Below, in pieces: positions 1 to 7,876 of a stretch of DNA of 38,351 nucleotides. Below the pieces are notes generated by a model. The model saw only the letters and a program-made list of their open reading frames with translations. It ran no database searches and had not been told where the DNA came from. Each line of letters opens with the position of its first letter. The stretch's first letter is position 1. The stretch is from Candidatus Avelusimicrobium gallinaceum (GTDB lineage Bacteria > Elusimicrobiota > Elusimicrobia > Elusimicrobiales > Elusimicrobiaceae): the NCBI GenBank assembly GCA_944324965.1, contig CALUYH010000012.1:1-38351 (forward strand). Direction: 5' to 3'. The position numbers and the translations under genes are program-made.

Positions 1-146
1 TCTTCGTCCGTCAGGGCTTTTACGCAGGCCTGCGTGGCAACCGGCATAAACACCGGCGTATGCACCGCGCCGTGCTTAGTGTACAAAATGCCGGTGCGGG
101 CTTTGGAACGGGAATCTTTGGCTAGGATGTGAAAAGGGGAAATCAT
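1..146 (-). CDS. tgt: queuine tRNA-ribosyltransferase, N-terminal part (cut by window edge)
   Basis: Forty-eight codons on the minus strand run off the left edge. The translation begins MISPFHILAKDSRSKARTG and continues with HGAVHTPVFMPVATQA, the typical Tgt N-terminus (F-x-ILA...AR-G...TPVFMPV-T). In the family, Tgt exchanges guanine-34 of GUN-anticodon tRNAs for a queuine precursor in the cytoplasm. It lies downstream of queA, the later step of the same pathway. A terminator-like hairpin (202-232) and its own extended -10 box (153-161) suggest tgt can be transcribed separately. The ATG at 146 is only 6 nt from that -10 box and has no Shine-Dalgarno sequence, so the mRNA is probably leaderless. 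Confidence 0.9.
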   Translation of the reverse strand, partial: MISPFHILAKDSRSKARTGILYTKHGAVHTPVFMPVATQACVKALTDE

Positions 147-152
147 ACTTAT

Positions 153-161
153 ATTTTACCA
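153..161 (-). promoter_or_regulatory. extended -10 promoter of tgt, leaderless
   Basis: The minus strand reads TGGTAAAAT, an extended -10 box, followed by exactly 6 nt (ATAAGT) and the tgt ATG. There is no convincing -35 hexamer 17 nt upstream and no AGGAG. The same arrangement precedes ruvA and the CDF transporter gene. Confidence 0.55.
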
Positions 162-201
162 TATCTCACGCGTCCGCCCCAGGCGGCAGAAGGGAAATAG
201 A

Positions 202-232
202 AACCCCCGGGCACTCAAACGGCCCGGGGGTT
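202..232 (-). terminator. hairpin terminator after queA
   Basis: A perfect 11-bp stem (202-212 with 222-232, AACCCCCGGGC) closes a 9-nt loop just downstream of the queA stop. On the minus strand it is followed by TTCTATTTCCC, a weak U-rich tail. It probably separates the ruvAB-queA transcript from tgt. Confidence 0.6.
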
Positions 233-248
233 CTTATCAGGCGTAAAA

Positions 249-1286
249 CTACAAAATCATCATACTGTCGCCAAACGAGTAGAAGCGGTATTTCTTTTCC
301 ACCGCTTGCAGGTAGGCTTCGTAGATGAAATCTTCCCCGGCGAAAGCCGACGTCATGCACAAGGGCGTAGAGTCCGGGAAGTGAAAGTTGGTAATCAGGC
401 AGTCAATGGCTTTAAATTTGTATCCGGGATAGATAAACAAATCGGTCCATTTTTTGCCCGGGTGGGTGATGTGGTTGTCGTCCGTAAAACTTTCCAGCGT
501 ACGGGTGCTGGTGGTGCCGCAGGAAAACACCCGCTTTCCCGCCGCGCGCACGGCGTTTAAGGTTTCCGCCGTTTCGGGGGATACTTCGCCCAGTTCGGCC
601 AGCATATGGTGCTGTTCCGGCTCGCCGCGCAGGGGTTTAAATGTTCCCCAGCCCACGTGTAGGGTGATGTAGCAAATTTTTACGCCTTTATCTTTCAGCT
701 TTTGCAAAAGTTCCGGCGTAAAGTGGAACCCCGCCGTCGGCGCCGCGATAGAGCCCGTGTATTTGGCGTATACGGTTTGGTAGCGGTCCTTGTCCGTGGC
801 GATGCTGGGGGTCATCCCGTCGTGTTTGCGGGCTTTTTCAATGTATTGGGGCAGGGGCATCAGGCCGTGGGCGTTGCAGAACGGCAAAATGTCGTCTTGG
901 TTAAATTCCAAAATGGCTTCGTTGTTTTCGGTCTTGCCGGTTACTTTGGCTTGCAGCCCGTCGCCGAAATCCAGGGTGATGCCGTCTTTGTAATCGCGCG
1001 TTAAAACGGCCCAGATGTTGGGCTTTTGCAGCGGGCGGACCAGCAGGACTTCCACCTTGCCGCCGGTGGGTTTGTGGGCAAACAACTTGGCGGGGAAGAC
1101 TTTGGTGTTGTTAATCACCAGGGCGTCGCCGGGGTTGAAATACTCGTGAATATCGCGGAAGATGCGGTGTTCAATGGTGTGTGTGTCGCGGTGGAGCACC
1201 ATTTGGCGCGAGCTGTCGCGCGGGGTGGCTGGTTGTTTGGCAATCAGCGGGTCTAAGTTCAGTTTTTTAAAGCGTTCGAATGCCAT
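249..1286 (-). CDS. queA: S-adenosylmethionine:tRNA ribosyltransferase-isomerase
   Basis: The protein has 345 aa, the usual QueA length. The translation carries the family signatures VINNTKVFPAKL near residue 57, PTAGFHFTPELL in the middle, HVGWGTFKPL, and LITNFHFPDSTPL near the C-terminus. QueA transfers and isomerises the ribosyl group of SAM onto preQ1-34 tRNA to give epoxyqueuosine, next to Tgt in the queuosine pathway. Its ATG lies one base after the stop of the upstream SpoIID-like gene, so it is translated within the ruvAB operon. An in-operon start and full length make the start secure. Confidence 0.97.
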   Translation of the reverse strand: MAFERFKKLNLDPLIAKQPATPRDSSRQMVLHRDTHTIEHRIFRDIHEYFNPGDALVINNTKVFPAKLFAHKPTGGKVEVLLVRPLQKPNIWAVLTRDYKDGITLDFGDGLQAKVTGKTENNEAILEFNQDDILPFCNAHGLMPLPQYIEKARKHDGMTPSIATDKDRYQTVYAKYTGSIAAPTAGFHFTPELLQKLKDKGVKICYITLHVGWGTFKPLRGEPEQHHMLAELGEVSPETAETLNAVRAAGKRVFSCGTTSTRTLESFTDDNHITHPGKKWTDLFIYPGYKFKAIDCLITNFHFPDSTPLCMTSAFAGEDFIYEAYLQAVEKKYRFYSFGDSMMIL

Positions 1287-1287
1287 A

Positions 1288-2523
1288 TTATTGAATTTTT
1301 TGGAGTTCTGCTCCGGGATAATAATTTTTTAAAATCTTTTTGTAATTTTTGCCGTCTTTGGCCATACCGTTGGCGCCGTCCTGGCACATGCCGATGCCGT
1401 GGCCGTAGCCTTTGCCTTCAAAGTGCACGTCTTTTTTACGCACGGAGAGTTTGGTGATTTTGCAGCTGCGTATGCCGGTGGCCAGGCGGAACTTGCCGCA
1501 AGGGACGGTTTTGGAGCCTTTGGACGTGCGAATCGTTAAATTGGTGGCGCGGCCGGTGTCCGTTTTGCGGGAAATTTTAATGCTTTTTAACGTGCCCGAA
1601 AGACCCACGTTTTTGGCGTAAGTTTCCACCTTGGAGCGGGGCAGGTTCATCTGCCATTTGTAGCTTTTGGAGTGGGAGTCCGTCTTGCAGGACGCGCCGG
1701 CAAGCGGCTTGATGGACTTCAGGCTCGGGTTCCAGCTGCGCACGTCGTCCGTCCCGCCGCCGCAGTTGGCGTGGTAGTAGGTAAAAAACAGTTTATCCTG
1801 GTAGGTCAGCACTTCGCCGCGGGTTTGGTCCACGGCTTGTTTGACGGAATCGTACTGTTTGCCGCCGCCTTTGTACATTTGGCTGCGAACGTCGGAATAC
1901 AAGTCAAAATGTTGGTTCTTTACGTTTTCCAGCGATTTAAGCGTGTAGGTGCGCGCGGCCACGGCCTGGGCTTTGAGGGCTTCCAGCGGCCAGGTGTGGC
2001 TCATTTCGTACGGGAGCACGCCGTAGAGGTACGTTTCCAGCGGGACGTATTCCACCAGGTGGAACGTTTTGCCGGAGGGGATAATAAAAATTTTGCCGGA
2101 ATAGGAATTGTTGTTCCAGCCGAGCAGCGTGTTGACGGCCGGCTCCAGCACGACGGTTTTGGCCGATTGCAGCGTGCCCACCTGCACCTTGCCGTTGCCC
2201 AAGGCTTTTACGGCCAAGGTGCCGGGGGAGGAAATTTTGTATTTTTTATCCAAATTTAACGTGTAAATGTACACTTTGCCCGTGTGTTTGATGCGGGCCG
2301 ATTTTTGGTTTTCGGCCAGCAGCACGCGCACGGTAACGTCCCTGGGGCGGGACTTGGCTTGCGGATCCTGCGATTGGGGCATTTTCACCCGGTTTAAGAG
2401 TTCTTGGTTGGCTTGGCCTTTGGCGGCTTGGGCCATCAGCGCGGCACGTTTGGAAGGCGCCGCACAGGCGCACAGCAGGGCCGCCCCTACAAAAAGCAGC
2501 AGAAAACGAGTGGTGTTCTTCAT
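1288..2523 (-). CDS. SpoIID/LytB-domain lipoprotein
   Basis: The protein has 411 aa. It begins with a lipoprotein signal peptide (basic MKNTTR, a hydrophobic stretch, lipobox LCAC with the lipidated Cys near residue 20). The SpoIID/LytB domain fills the C-terminal two thirds: LKAQAVAARTYTLKSL, then the SDVRSQMYKGG segment, and near the end a GYGHGIGMCQDGANGMA motif. SpoIID-family proteins bind or cleave denuded peptidoglycan glycan strands; in non-sporulating Gram-negatives they are thought to act in wall remodelling. The protein is probably anchored on the periplasmic side of a membrane. It sits between ruvB (12-bp gap) and queA (1-bp gap) and is therefore co-transcribed. Its exact catalytic activity is not shown by the sequence. 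Confidence 0.88.
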   Translation of the reverse strand: MKNTTRFLLLFVGAALLCACAAPSKRAALMAQAAKGQANQELLNRVKMPQSQDPQAKSRPRDVTVRVLLAENQKSARIKHTGKVYIYTLNLDKKYKISSPGTLAVKALGNGKVQVGTLQSAKTVVLEPAVNTLLGWNNNSYSGKIFIIPSGKTFHLVEYVPLETYLYGVLPYEMSHTWPLEALKAQAVAARTYTLKSLENVKNQHFDLYSDVRSQMYKGGGKQYDSVKQAVDQTRGEVLTYQDKLFFTYYHANCGGGTDDVRSWNPSLKSIKPLAGASCKTDSHSKSYKWQMNLPRSKVETYAKNVGLSGTLKSIKISRKTDTGRATNLTIRTSKGSKTVPCGKFRLATGIRSCKITKLSVRKKDVHFEGKGYGHGIGMCQDGANGMAKDGKNYKKILKNYYPGAELQKIQ

Positions 2524-2535
2524 TCTTTCCCCCGG

Positions 2536-3554
<1,019 letters not shown>

Positions 3555-3558
<4 letters not shown>

Positions 3559-4166
3559 TTTTTCAGTACCCGCAGGGCCTCTTTGATGATGTTTTCAATC
3601 TTATCGTTGGGGTTGATGCCTTCGGCGTAGAGCTTTTCCATCGCGCGGCGCGATTCCGCCGCCGAATAACCCAGCGCGGCCAAGGCTTCCAGCACGCCGC
3701 TCATATACGGCGCTTCGTCCATCACTTTTATTTTGCTTTCGCCCTGGATGGTGACGGCGTCCATCTTGTCCTTTAAGGAGTTGATGAGTTTTTCCGCCGT
3801 TTTGGCGGTAAAGCCGAAGATACCCGTCAAAATTTTGGGGTCGCGTTTTAAAATGGCGTTGTGGAAATCGGCCACCGAGCGCAGGGCTTTATTTAAAAAC
3901 TCCATTGCTTTTTTGGGGCCCGTGTTGGGGATGGCGGTTTTGAACAGGAGCCAGAGGTCCTTGTCCTCTTTGTTTAAAAATCCGTACAGGACGGTTCCGT
4001 CGTAGGGAGAGATGGATTCCGCCACGTACAGCGCGGCTTCGGTCCCTGCCGTCAGCTCCAAAGCGGAGCTGTGGGCCAGGTTGACTTCGTACCCCACCCC
4101 GCCGCACACGATGACGGCGCCGTCTTCTTTTACTTCCAACACTTCGCCTTTTAAATACGCTATCAT
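3555..4166 (-). CDS. ruvA: Holliday junction DNA helicase subunit RuvA
   Basis: The protein has 203 aa. The N-terminal OB-fold is recognisable from [12 protein letters not shown] and GVGYEVNL. A helix-hairpin-helix region follows ([13 protein letters not shown], then [14 protein letters not shown]), and the C-terminal RuvB-binding domain ends [19 protein letters not shown]. RuvA tetramers hold the four-way junction for RuvB. The first HhH reads [11 protein letters not shown] rather than the common SVSGIGPKLA, a modest divergence. The gene is transcribed from its own extended -10 box (4173-4181), and the ATG lies 6 nt after it without a Shine-Dalgarno sequence. Confidence 0.96.
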
Positions 4167-4172
4167 AGTTAC

Positions 4173-4181
4173 ATTTTAGCA
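4173..4181 (-). promoter_or_regulatory. extended -10 promoter of ruvA, leaderless
   Basis: The minus strand reads TGCTAAAAT, then GTAACT (6 nt), then the ruvA ATG at 4166. No -35 box and no Shine-Dalgarno sequence are visible. The presence of a promoter here fits ruvA having been separated from ruvC by the inserted pilin region. Confidence 0.55.
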
Positions 4182-4308
4182 TATTATCCGGTGATGGCCC
4201 GGCGCGGAAGAAGCGCATTGGGGCTGCAGAAAAAACAGCCGGACGGACCTTTGGTTGGGGCCGTTTTGTAAGGGAGGACTTGCGAAAAGCGTGAAAGCGT
4301 TGTCGGTC

Positions 4309-4372
4309 GCACAACCGGGCATAGCGTTGGGAGCCCAGCCTCTGGGCCCTTTTTCTGACGCCAGAAAAAGGG
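4309..4372. repeat. repeat unit copy 1 with two overlapping hairpins
   Basis: The unit contains GCATAGCGTTGGGAGCCC (ending at 4336), matched at 17 of 18 positions by a second copy at 4719-4736. It is followed by hairpin A, GCCCAG-CCT-CTGGGC (4333-4347), with a CCTTTTTCT tail. Hairpin B, CCCTTTTTCTG-ACGC-CAGAAAAAGGG (4347-4372), has a perfect 11-bp stem. The two share base 4347 and adjoin, so on the plus strand hairpin A plus its T run looks like a terminator that hairpin B could compete with. There is no plus-strand gene upstream to explain a terminator. Confidence 0.5.
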
Positions 4373-4384
4373 CGAAAAAGAGCG

Positions 4385-4510
4385 CCGCCCCGGGAGCCAC
4401 AAAAATCACTTTCAAACGGGAAATTTTATAACTCGCGCGTGCCGCGCTCAAACAATAAAATTCTCTAATCCGTTTGAAAGGCTTTTTGTAGACGGCTCTA
4501 AAGGGGGCGG
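4385..4510. repeat. ~126-nt imperfect palindrome (MITE-like or structured RNA)
   Basis: Nested complementary arms pair from the outside in: 4385-4391 with 4504-4510, 4394-4398 with 4494-4498, 4399-4405 (ACAAAAA) with 4483-4489, 4409-4419 (CTTTCAAACGG, perfect) with 4470-4480, 4422-4429 with 4455-4462, and 4435-4439 with 4443-4447 around a TGC loop. Only short bulges separate the arms. No ORF in it looks real. The arrangement resembles a miniature inverted-repeat element or a long-hairpin RNA. No clear target-site duplication was seen. Confidence 0.6.
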
Positions 4511-4718
4511 ATAAACGACACCAGCAACGATAATGACAGAAGCGGAAACAACGACCACAGTAACGGCAGAAGAGAAAAGGGCCCGCATTTTGGGTATTTT
4601 TTGGTGCCCTAAAAAGTACAGGTAAGAGCAATTGTGTTAACGGATATAGAAACAGGAGGTTTCCTCAAGAACGCGATATTGCAGGGACCGTGTGGCTTGA
4701 ATTAGTCGTGTTGGTGCG

Positions 4719-4748
4719 CATAGAGTTGGGAGCCCCGGCGCGGGGGCC
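4719..4748. repeat. repeat unit copy 2 with GC-rich hairpin
   Basis: GCATAGAGTTGGGAGCCC (4719-4736) matches copy 1 except for one base. As in copy 1, the GAGCCC end opens a GC-rich hairpin (4732-4747, GCCCCG with CGGGGGC, one bulge). The second copy lies about 400 bp downstream and immediately before the pilin promoter, so the two copies bracket the palindromic element. Confidence 0.5.
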
Positions 4749-4756
4749 TTGACTCG

Positions 4757-4776
4757 TTTTTTTTTTTTGATAAATT
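4757..4776 (+). promoter_or_regulatory. pilin promoter with 12-T homopolymer
   Basis: Twelve consecutive T residues (4757-4768) run directly into TGATAAATT (4768-4776), one mismatch from the TGnTAAAAT box seen elsewhere in the window. Exactly 6 nt (TTGCCT) then precede the ATG at 4783, again with no Shine-Dalgarno sequence. The T run lies where the -35/-10 spacer would be, so slippage could change promoter strength. Confidence 0.5.
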
Positions 4777-4782
4777 TTGCCT

Positions 4783-5343
4783 ATGAGCAAAACTTATCAA
4801 AAAACCTTCCCGGCGGGGAAAAACGCCGGATTTACGCTGATAGAGCTCCTGGTGGTGGTTTTGATTATCGGTATTCTGTCGGCGATTGCGCTGCCGCAGT
4901 ATACCAAAGCGGTGGAAAAATCCCGCGCGGCGCAGGCATTGGCGGTTTTGAAATCCTTTGGGCAAGCGTATCAAGCCTATTATATGGCCAATGGGGAATA
5001 TCCGACTTCGTTTGACCAGCTGGATTTGGATATGAAAGGTTGGACGGGAAAGGAAAAGTGGTATGCTAACGCAACAGATACTCTCTCCAACGGGGAGTGG
5101 TCGCTGCAAATTATCGCGAATGTTTCCTCTGGGGTGTATGTCGGCCGACTTACCGGGGAATATAAAGGCGTTGGCTTTGGCTTTTTTGGAAAGGTACTGT
5201 ATGATACGGATACGATTTTGTGCTTGGAGCGGACAGGCAGTGGAGTTGTTTTTGAAAAAAATGCCGGGGATTACTGTACCAAACTTTTTCATGCACCGTT
5301 TCTTAACGCTGTAGGCGGAACGCGTGCCTATCGTATGCCGTAA
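4783..5343 (+). CDS. type IV prepilin-like protein (pseudopilin)
   Basis: The protein has 186 aa. A short basic leader ends GKNAG, followed by the class III prepilin signature FTLIELLVVVLIIGILSAIA. Cleavage is predicted after Gly16, with Phe17 as the mature first residue and Glu21 as mature Glu5. The rest is a C-terminal globular domain typical of type II secretion/type IV pilus major pilins (ALPQYTKAVEKSRAAQAL, then YYMANGEYPTS) with a pair of Cys near residues 147 and 164. Such proteins assemble into envelope-spanning filaments after PilD processing. The ATG at 4783 is preferred over a TTG two codons upstream because it follows the -10 box by the recurrent 6 nt. The gene is antisense to, and separates, ruvC and ruvA. 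Its partner substrate is unknown. Confidence 0.9.
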   Translation: MSKTYQKTFPAGKNAGFTLIELLVVVLIIGILSAIALPQYTKAVEKSRAAQALAVLKSFGQAYQAYYMANGEYPTSFDQLDLDMKGWTGKEKWYANATDTLSNGEWSLQIIANVSSGVYVGRLTGEYKGVGFGFFGKVLYDTDTILCLERTGSGVVFEKNAGDYCTKLFHAPFLNAVGGTRAYRMP

Positions 5344-5916
5344 TTATTTAATGACCTTTTTGATTTGCGCTTTTTGGGCGGCCTTCAGCTTGGCTAAGAA
5401 GGCCGTTTTTACGTTTAGCATCGCGTTTAGCGGGGCGGTTTTGGCGTGGCAGACGGCAATGGCCACGGCGTCTGCCGTGTCGTCGGGCGAGGGGGCTTTG
5501 TCCAACCGCAGCGTCAGCTGCACCATCCGCTGGACCTGTTTTTTGTCCGCGGTGCCCGTGCCGCAAATCATCATTTTCACGCGTTTGGGGGGATAAAAAG
5601 AAATGGTTTTGCCCGCCAGCTGGCAGGCCAGGATAATCACGCCGCGCGTCATAACCGTGTTGGCCATGGTAACGGCGCGTTTTAAAAAGTAGTTCTGCTC
5701 CATGGCCACCTGGTCCGGCTGATACGTGGCCAGCAGTTTTTGCAATTCGTTAAAAATATATTCCAACCGTTCGGGCAGTTCCTGTTCGGCCCCGGTGTGG
5801 ATGAGCCCGCACGCCTGTAAAGACAAAACGGAACGGGCGTCCCTTGTAAGGATGGCCCATCCCGTTCTGTCTAAACCAGGGTCTATACCTAAAACGGTGG
5901 TTGTTTGCTTGTTCAA
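5344..5916 (-). CDS. ruvC: crossover junction endodeoxyribonuclease RuvC
   Basis: The protein has 190 aa, slightly longer than most RuvC. The catalytic acid motifs are present: GIDPGLDRTGWA near the N-terminus, VAMEQNYFLKRAVTMANT in the middle, and PSPDDTADAVAIAVCH near residue 140-155. RuvC resolves Holliday junctions held by RuvAB. The C-terminus is Lys/Ala-rich (AKLKAAQKAQIKKVIK). Its stop abuts the pilin stop with no base between them, so the two genes converge without a terminator. It follows yebC by 12 bp on the same strand. Confidence 0.96.
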   Translation of the reverse strand: MNKQTTTVLGIDPGLDRTGWAILTRDARSVLSLQACGLIHTGAEQELPERLEYIFNELQKLLATYQPDQVAMEQNYFLKRAVTMANTVMTRGVIILACQLAGKTISFYPPKRVKMMICGTGTADKKQVQRMVQLTLRLDKAPSPDDTADAVAIAVCHAKTAPLNAMLNVKTAFLAKLKAAQKAQIKKVIK

Positions 5917-5928
5917 GCGTCCTCTGTG

Positions 5929-6687
5929 TTAGGCGTTGAGTTTGGCCGCTACGGCTTCGTCAATGTTGGAGTTGTCGTAGACGTTCTTGGTATCGTCGTG
6001 ATCGTCCAAGGCTTCCAGCATTTTCATCAACGTTTCGGCAGTGTGTTCGTCCGTGATGGTTACTTCCGTATCCGGCAGCATCGTCAAATCGGCCGACACG
6101 GGCGTAATGCCCTTGGCTTCAATGGCTTTCTTCACGGCGTCCAATTCCGCCATATCCGGGTTGGTGATGACTTCGTACACATCGCCTTCGGTGCGTACGT
6201 CTTCGGCGCCGGCTTCCAGCGCGAGGTTCATCAAGTCGTCTTCGGAAATATCTTCTTTCTTTACGACGATAAGCCCTTTGCCTTTAAACATATAGGACAC
6301 GCAGCCCGCGGTGCCGATAGAACCGCCGTGGCTGGTGAAAATTTTGCGGATTTCCGAGAAAGTACGGTTTTTGTTGTCCGTCGTGCATTCCACGATGACC
6401 GCCACGGAACCGGGGCCGTAGCCTTCGTACGTGATTTCTTCGTACGACACGCCCGGCAGCTGGCCGGTACCTTTCATAATGGCGCGTTTGACGTTGTCCG
6501 ACGGCATATTGGCCGCACGGGCGTCATCAATGGCTTTGCGCAAGCGGGGGTTTTGATCCGGGTTGCCGCCGCTCATCTTGGCGGCGATGGTGATTTCTCT
6601 TAAAATTTTGGTAAATACTTTACCTTTTTTGGCGTCTACGAGGGCCTTTTTGTGTTTAATACCGGCCCAGTGCGAATGTCCACCCAT
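5929..6687 (-). CDS. yebC: YebC/PmpR-family DNA-binding regulatory or translation factor
   Basis: The protein has 252 aa. It starts MGGHSHWAGIKHKKALVDAK, the family N-terminus, and continues with KMSGGNPDQNPRLRKAIDDA and YEGYGPGSVAVIVECTTDN. YebC-family proteins were described as transcription regulators next to ruvC and more recently as ribosome-associated factors easing stalled translation; the sequence does not discriminate. The start at 6687 is chosen because AAGGAG lies 8-13 nt upstream. A longer reading would run into the tRNA gene. An extended -10 box (6722-6730) gives a 34-nt leader. It heads the yebC-ruvC unit. Confidence 0.95.
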   Translation of the reverse strand: MGGHSHWAGIKHKKALVDAKKGKVFTKILREITIAAKMSGGNPDQNPRLRKAIDDARAANMPSDNVKRAIMKGTGQLPGVSYEEITYEGYGPGSVAVIVECTTDNKNRTFSEIRKIFTSHGGSIGTAGCVSYMFKGKGLIVVKKEDISEDDLMNLALEAGAEDVRTEGDVYEVITNPDMAELDAVKKAIEAKGITPVSADLTMLPDTEVTITDEHTAETLMKMLEALDDHDDTKNVYDNSNIDEAVAAKLNA

Positions 6688-6721
6688 AGGTATACTCCTT
6701 ACTGCAAATTTAGATACTTCT

Positions 6722-6730
6722 ATTTTAGCA
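6722..6730 (-). promoter_or_regulatory. extended -10 promoter of yebC
   Basis: The minus strand reads TGCTAAAAT, identical to the ruvA box. Here a 34-nt leader with an AAGGAG ribosome-binding site separates it from the ATG, which shows that this genome uses both leadered and apparently leaderless starts. Confidence 0.5.
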
Positions 6731-6744
6731 AATTTTGGTTTCCT

Positions 6745-6761
6745 CGGCAGAGGGTCTGCCG
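6745..6761. repeat. short perfect hairpin between tRNA-Arg and yebC
   Basis: CGGCAGA-GGG-TCTGCCG forms a 7-bp stem with a 3-nt loop, 17 nt downstream of the tRNA 3' end. No U tract follows on the minus strand, so it may be a processing or partial-termination signal rather than a strong terminator. Confidence 0.35.
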
Positions 6762-6777
6762 GCAGGAAAATAAAATC

Positions 6778-6850
6778 TGCCCCGTACAGGACTTGAACCT
6801 GTACCACCGGTTCCGAAGACCGGGACTCTATCCAATTGAGCTAACGGGGC
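6778..6850 (-). tRNA. tRNA-Arg (anticodon TCG)
   Basis: All arms fold: acceptor GCCCCGT/ACGGGGC, D stem GCTC/GAGT, anticodon stem CCGGT/ACCGG with loop CTTCGGA giving anticodon TCG (codon CGA), a 4-nt variable loop, and T arm ACAGG-TTCAAGT-CCTGT. The discriminator is A. The 3' CCA is not encoded; GATT follows. The partial tRNA at the right end appears to encode its CCA. Confidence 0.93.
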
Positions 6851-6892
6851 GATTGTTACGGGTGCCGTTTCCCTTTGGCGGGCGGCGCTTTT

Positions 6893-6901
6893 ATTGTAGC
6901 A
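6893..6901 (-). promoter_or_regulatory. extended -10 promoter of tRNA-Arg
   Basis: The minus strand reads TGCTACAAT 42 nt upstream of the mature tRNA 5' end, matching the TGn-TAnnnT pattern used elsewhere. It lies just after the stop of the CDF transporter gene. No clear -35 box was found. Confidence 0.4.
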
Positions 6902-6914
6902 AACTTTGCCCGGC

Positions 6915-7835
6915 TTATTTGGCCGGCGCGTGGGCGTGGTCCAGCGAGGACGGCTCCGGATGGATGGTGACCAGCGTCTGCGGGCCGAAGGCCTGCTGCA
7001 GGGCTTGCTCCATTTTGTCCGTGGCGTTGTGCACGCGTTTTAAGTTCCACTCGTCCGGCAAATAAACGTGAAATTCCAAGCAGGCATATCCGCCGATTTT
7101 GCGCGTTTTGATGTTGTGTGCGCACGCGGCCGGTTCGGCCTGGCGGCAGATTTTTACGATGTTCTTTTCCGCCTGGGCGCCCAGCGATTTATCCAGTAGT
7201 TCCTGCGTGGCGGATTTTAAAATGTTCCAGGCGACTTCAAAAATAAAGAAGCTGACGATGACCGCGGCCAGCGGGTCCAGCACCGTCCATTTGTTGCCCA
7301 GGAAATACGCCCCGCCGATACCTAGTAAAGTGCCGATGGAGCTCATCGCGTCCGAGCGGTGGTGCCAGGCGTTGGCTTGCAGTGCGGAACTGCCGATTTG
7401 CTTGGCAGCTTTGAGGGTGTAGCGGTACAGCCATTCCTTTACAATAATGGACAGCACGGCCGTCCACAGCGCTACGGCGTGCGGGCGGGCGATGGTGCCG
7501 CCTTCGGCCAGGCGGACGATGTCCGTCACGCCGTTGTACAAAATTTTGGCTCCCACCGCCAGCAACGCTACGGCAATCACCAGCGCGGCCATGGTTTCAA
7601 AACGGCCGTGGCCGTAGGCGTGGTCCTGGTCGGCCGGGCGGGCCGAGAATTTTAAACTCACCAGCACCACAATGTCCGTCAGCGAGTCGGACAGCGAATG
7701 CACCGCGTCCGCCACCATGGCGGAGCTGCGCCCCCAGATACCGGCCGCAAACTTGGCCGCGCAGAGGAGCGTGTTGATAATCATACCCTTGACGGTAATG
7801 TCCCGGGCAAAAGCAGAACGCGTTTGTAAATCCAT
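6915..7835 (-). CDS. cation diffusion facilitator (CDF) family transporter
   Basis: The protein has 306 aa with about six membrane segments and a cytoplasmic C-terminal domain. It carries the two metal-site motifs of the family: DAVHSLSD in TM2 (Asp43, His46, Asp50) and HHRSDAMSS in TM5. A CDF ferredoxin-like C-terminal domain runs from about residue 210. The family exports Zn2+, Fe2+, Mn2+ or Co2+ against protons at the inner membrane; the metal cannot be told from sequence. A C-terminal tail with scattered His (DHAHAPAK) may bind metal. The start at 7835 follows an extended -10 box by exactly 6 nt with no Shine-Dalgarno sequence. Confidence 0.92.
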   Translation of the reverse strand: MDLQTRSAFARDITVKGMIINTLLCAAKFAAGIWGRSSAMVADAVHSLSDSLTDIVVLVSLKFSARPADQDHAYGHGRFETMAALVIAVALLAVGAKILYNGVTDIVRLAEGGTIARPHAVALWTAVLSIIVKEWLYRYTLKAAKQIGSSALQANAWHHRSDAMSSIGTLLGIGGAYFLGNKWTVLDPLAAVIVSFFIFEVAWNILKSATQELLDKSLGAQAEKNIVKICRQAEPAACAHNIKTRKIGGYACLEFHVYLPDEWNLKRVHNATDKMEQALQQAFGPQTLVTIHPEPSSLDHAHAPAK

Positions 7836-7841
7836 ATCTAT

Positions 7842-7850
7842 ATTTTATCA
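7842..7850 (-). promoter_or_regulatory. extended -10 promoter of the CDF gene, leaderless
   Basis: The minus strand reads TGATAAAAT, then ATAGAT (6 nt), then ATG. The spacing is identical to that of tgt and ruvA. Confidence 0.55.
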
Positions 7851-7876
7851 TTTCTGCATGGGCGGCAGGAAAGCAG

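Larger units (their letters stand above)
4167..4782. other. 616-bp intergenic region between ruvA and the pilin gene
   Basis: No credible coding sequence is seen. The stretch holds, in order, the ruvA promoter, a small GGCTG...CAGCC hairpin (4222-4240), repeat copy 1 with two overlapping hairpins (4309-4372), the large palindrome (4385-4510), about 200 bp with nothing recognisable (4511-4718), repeat copy 2 (4719-4748) and the poly-T pilin promoter. Frames open across it are shadows with low-complexity translations. Confidence 0.6.

Noticed and set aside
4176..4631. 151-codon minus-strand open frame in the ruvA-pilin gap
   Set aside because: It crosses the hairpins and the palindrome, and its translation is Arg/Cys/Phe-rich without any family feature. 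It is an open frame over structured DNA.
4757..4768. Poly-T tract as part of a rho-independent terminator after the GC-rich hairpin at 4732-4747
   Set aside because: Nine bases separate the stem from the T run and no plus-strand gene lies upstream, so a promoter-spacer role fits better, though a terminator is not excluded.
4702..5292. 196-codon minus-strand frame opposite the pilin gene
   Set aside because: It is the antisense shadow of the prepilin gene, which has clear prepilin motifs on the plus strand.
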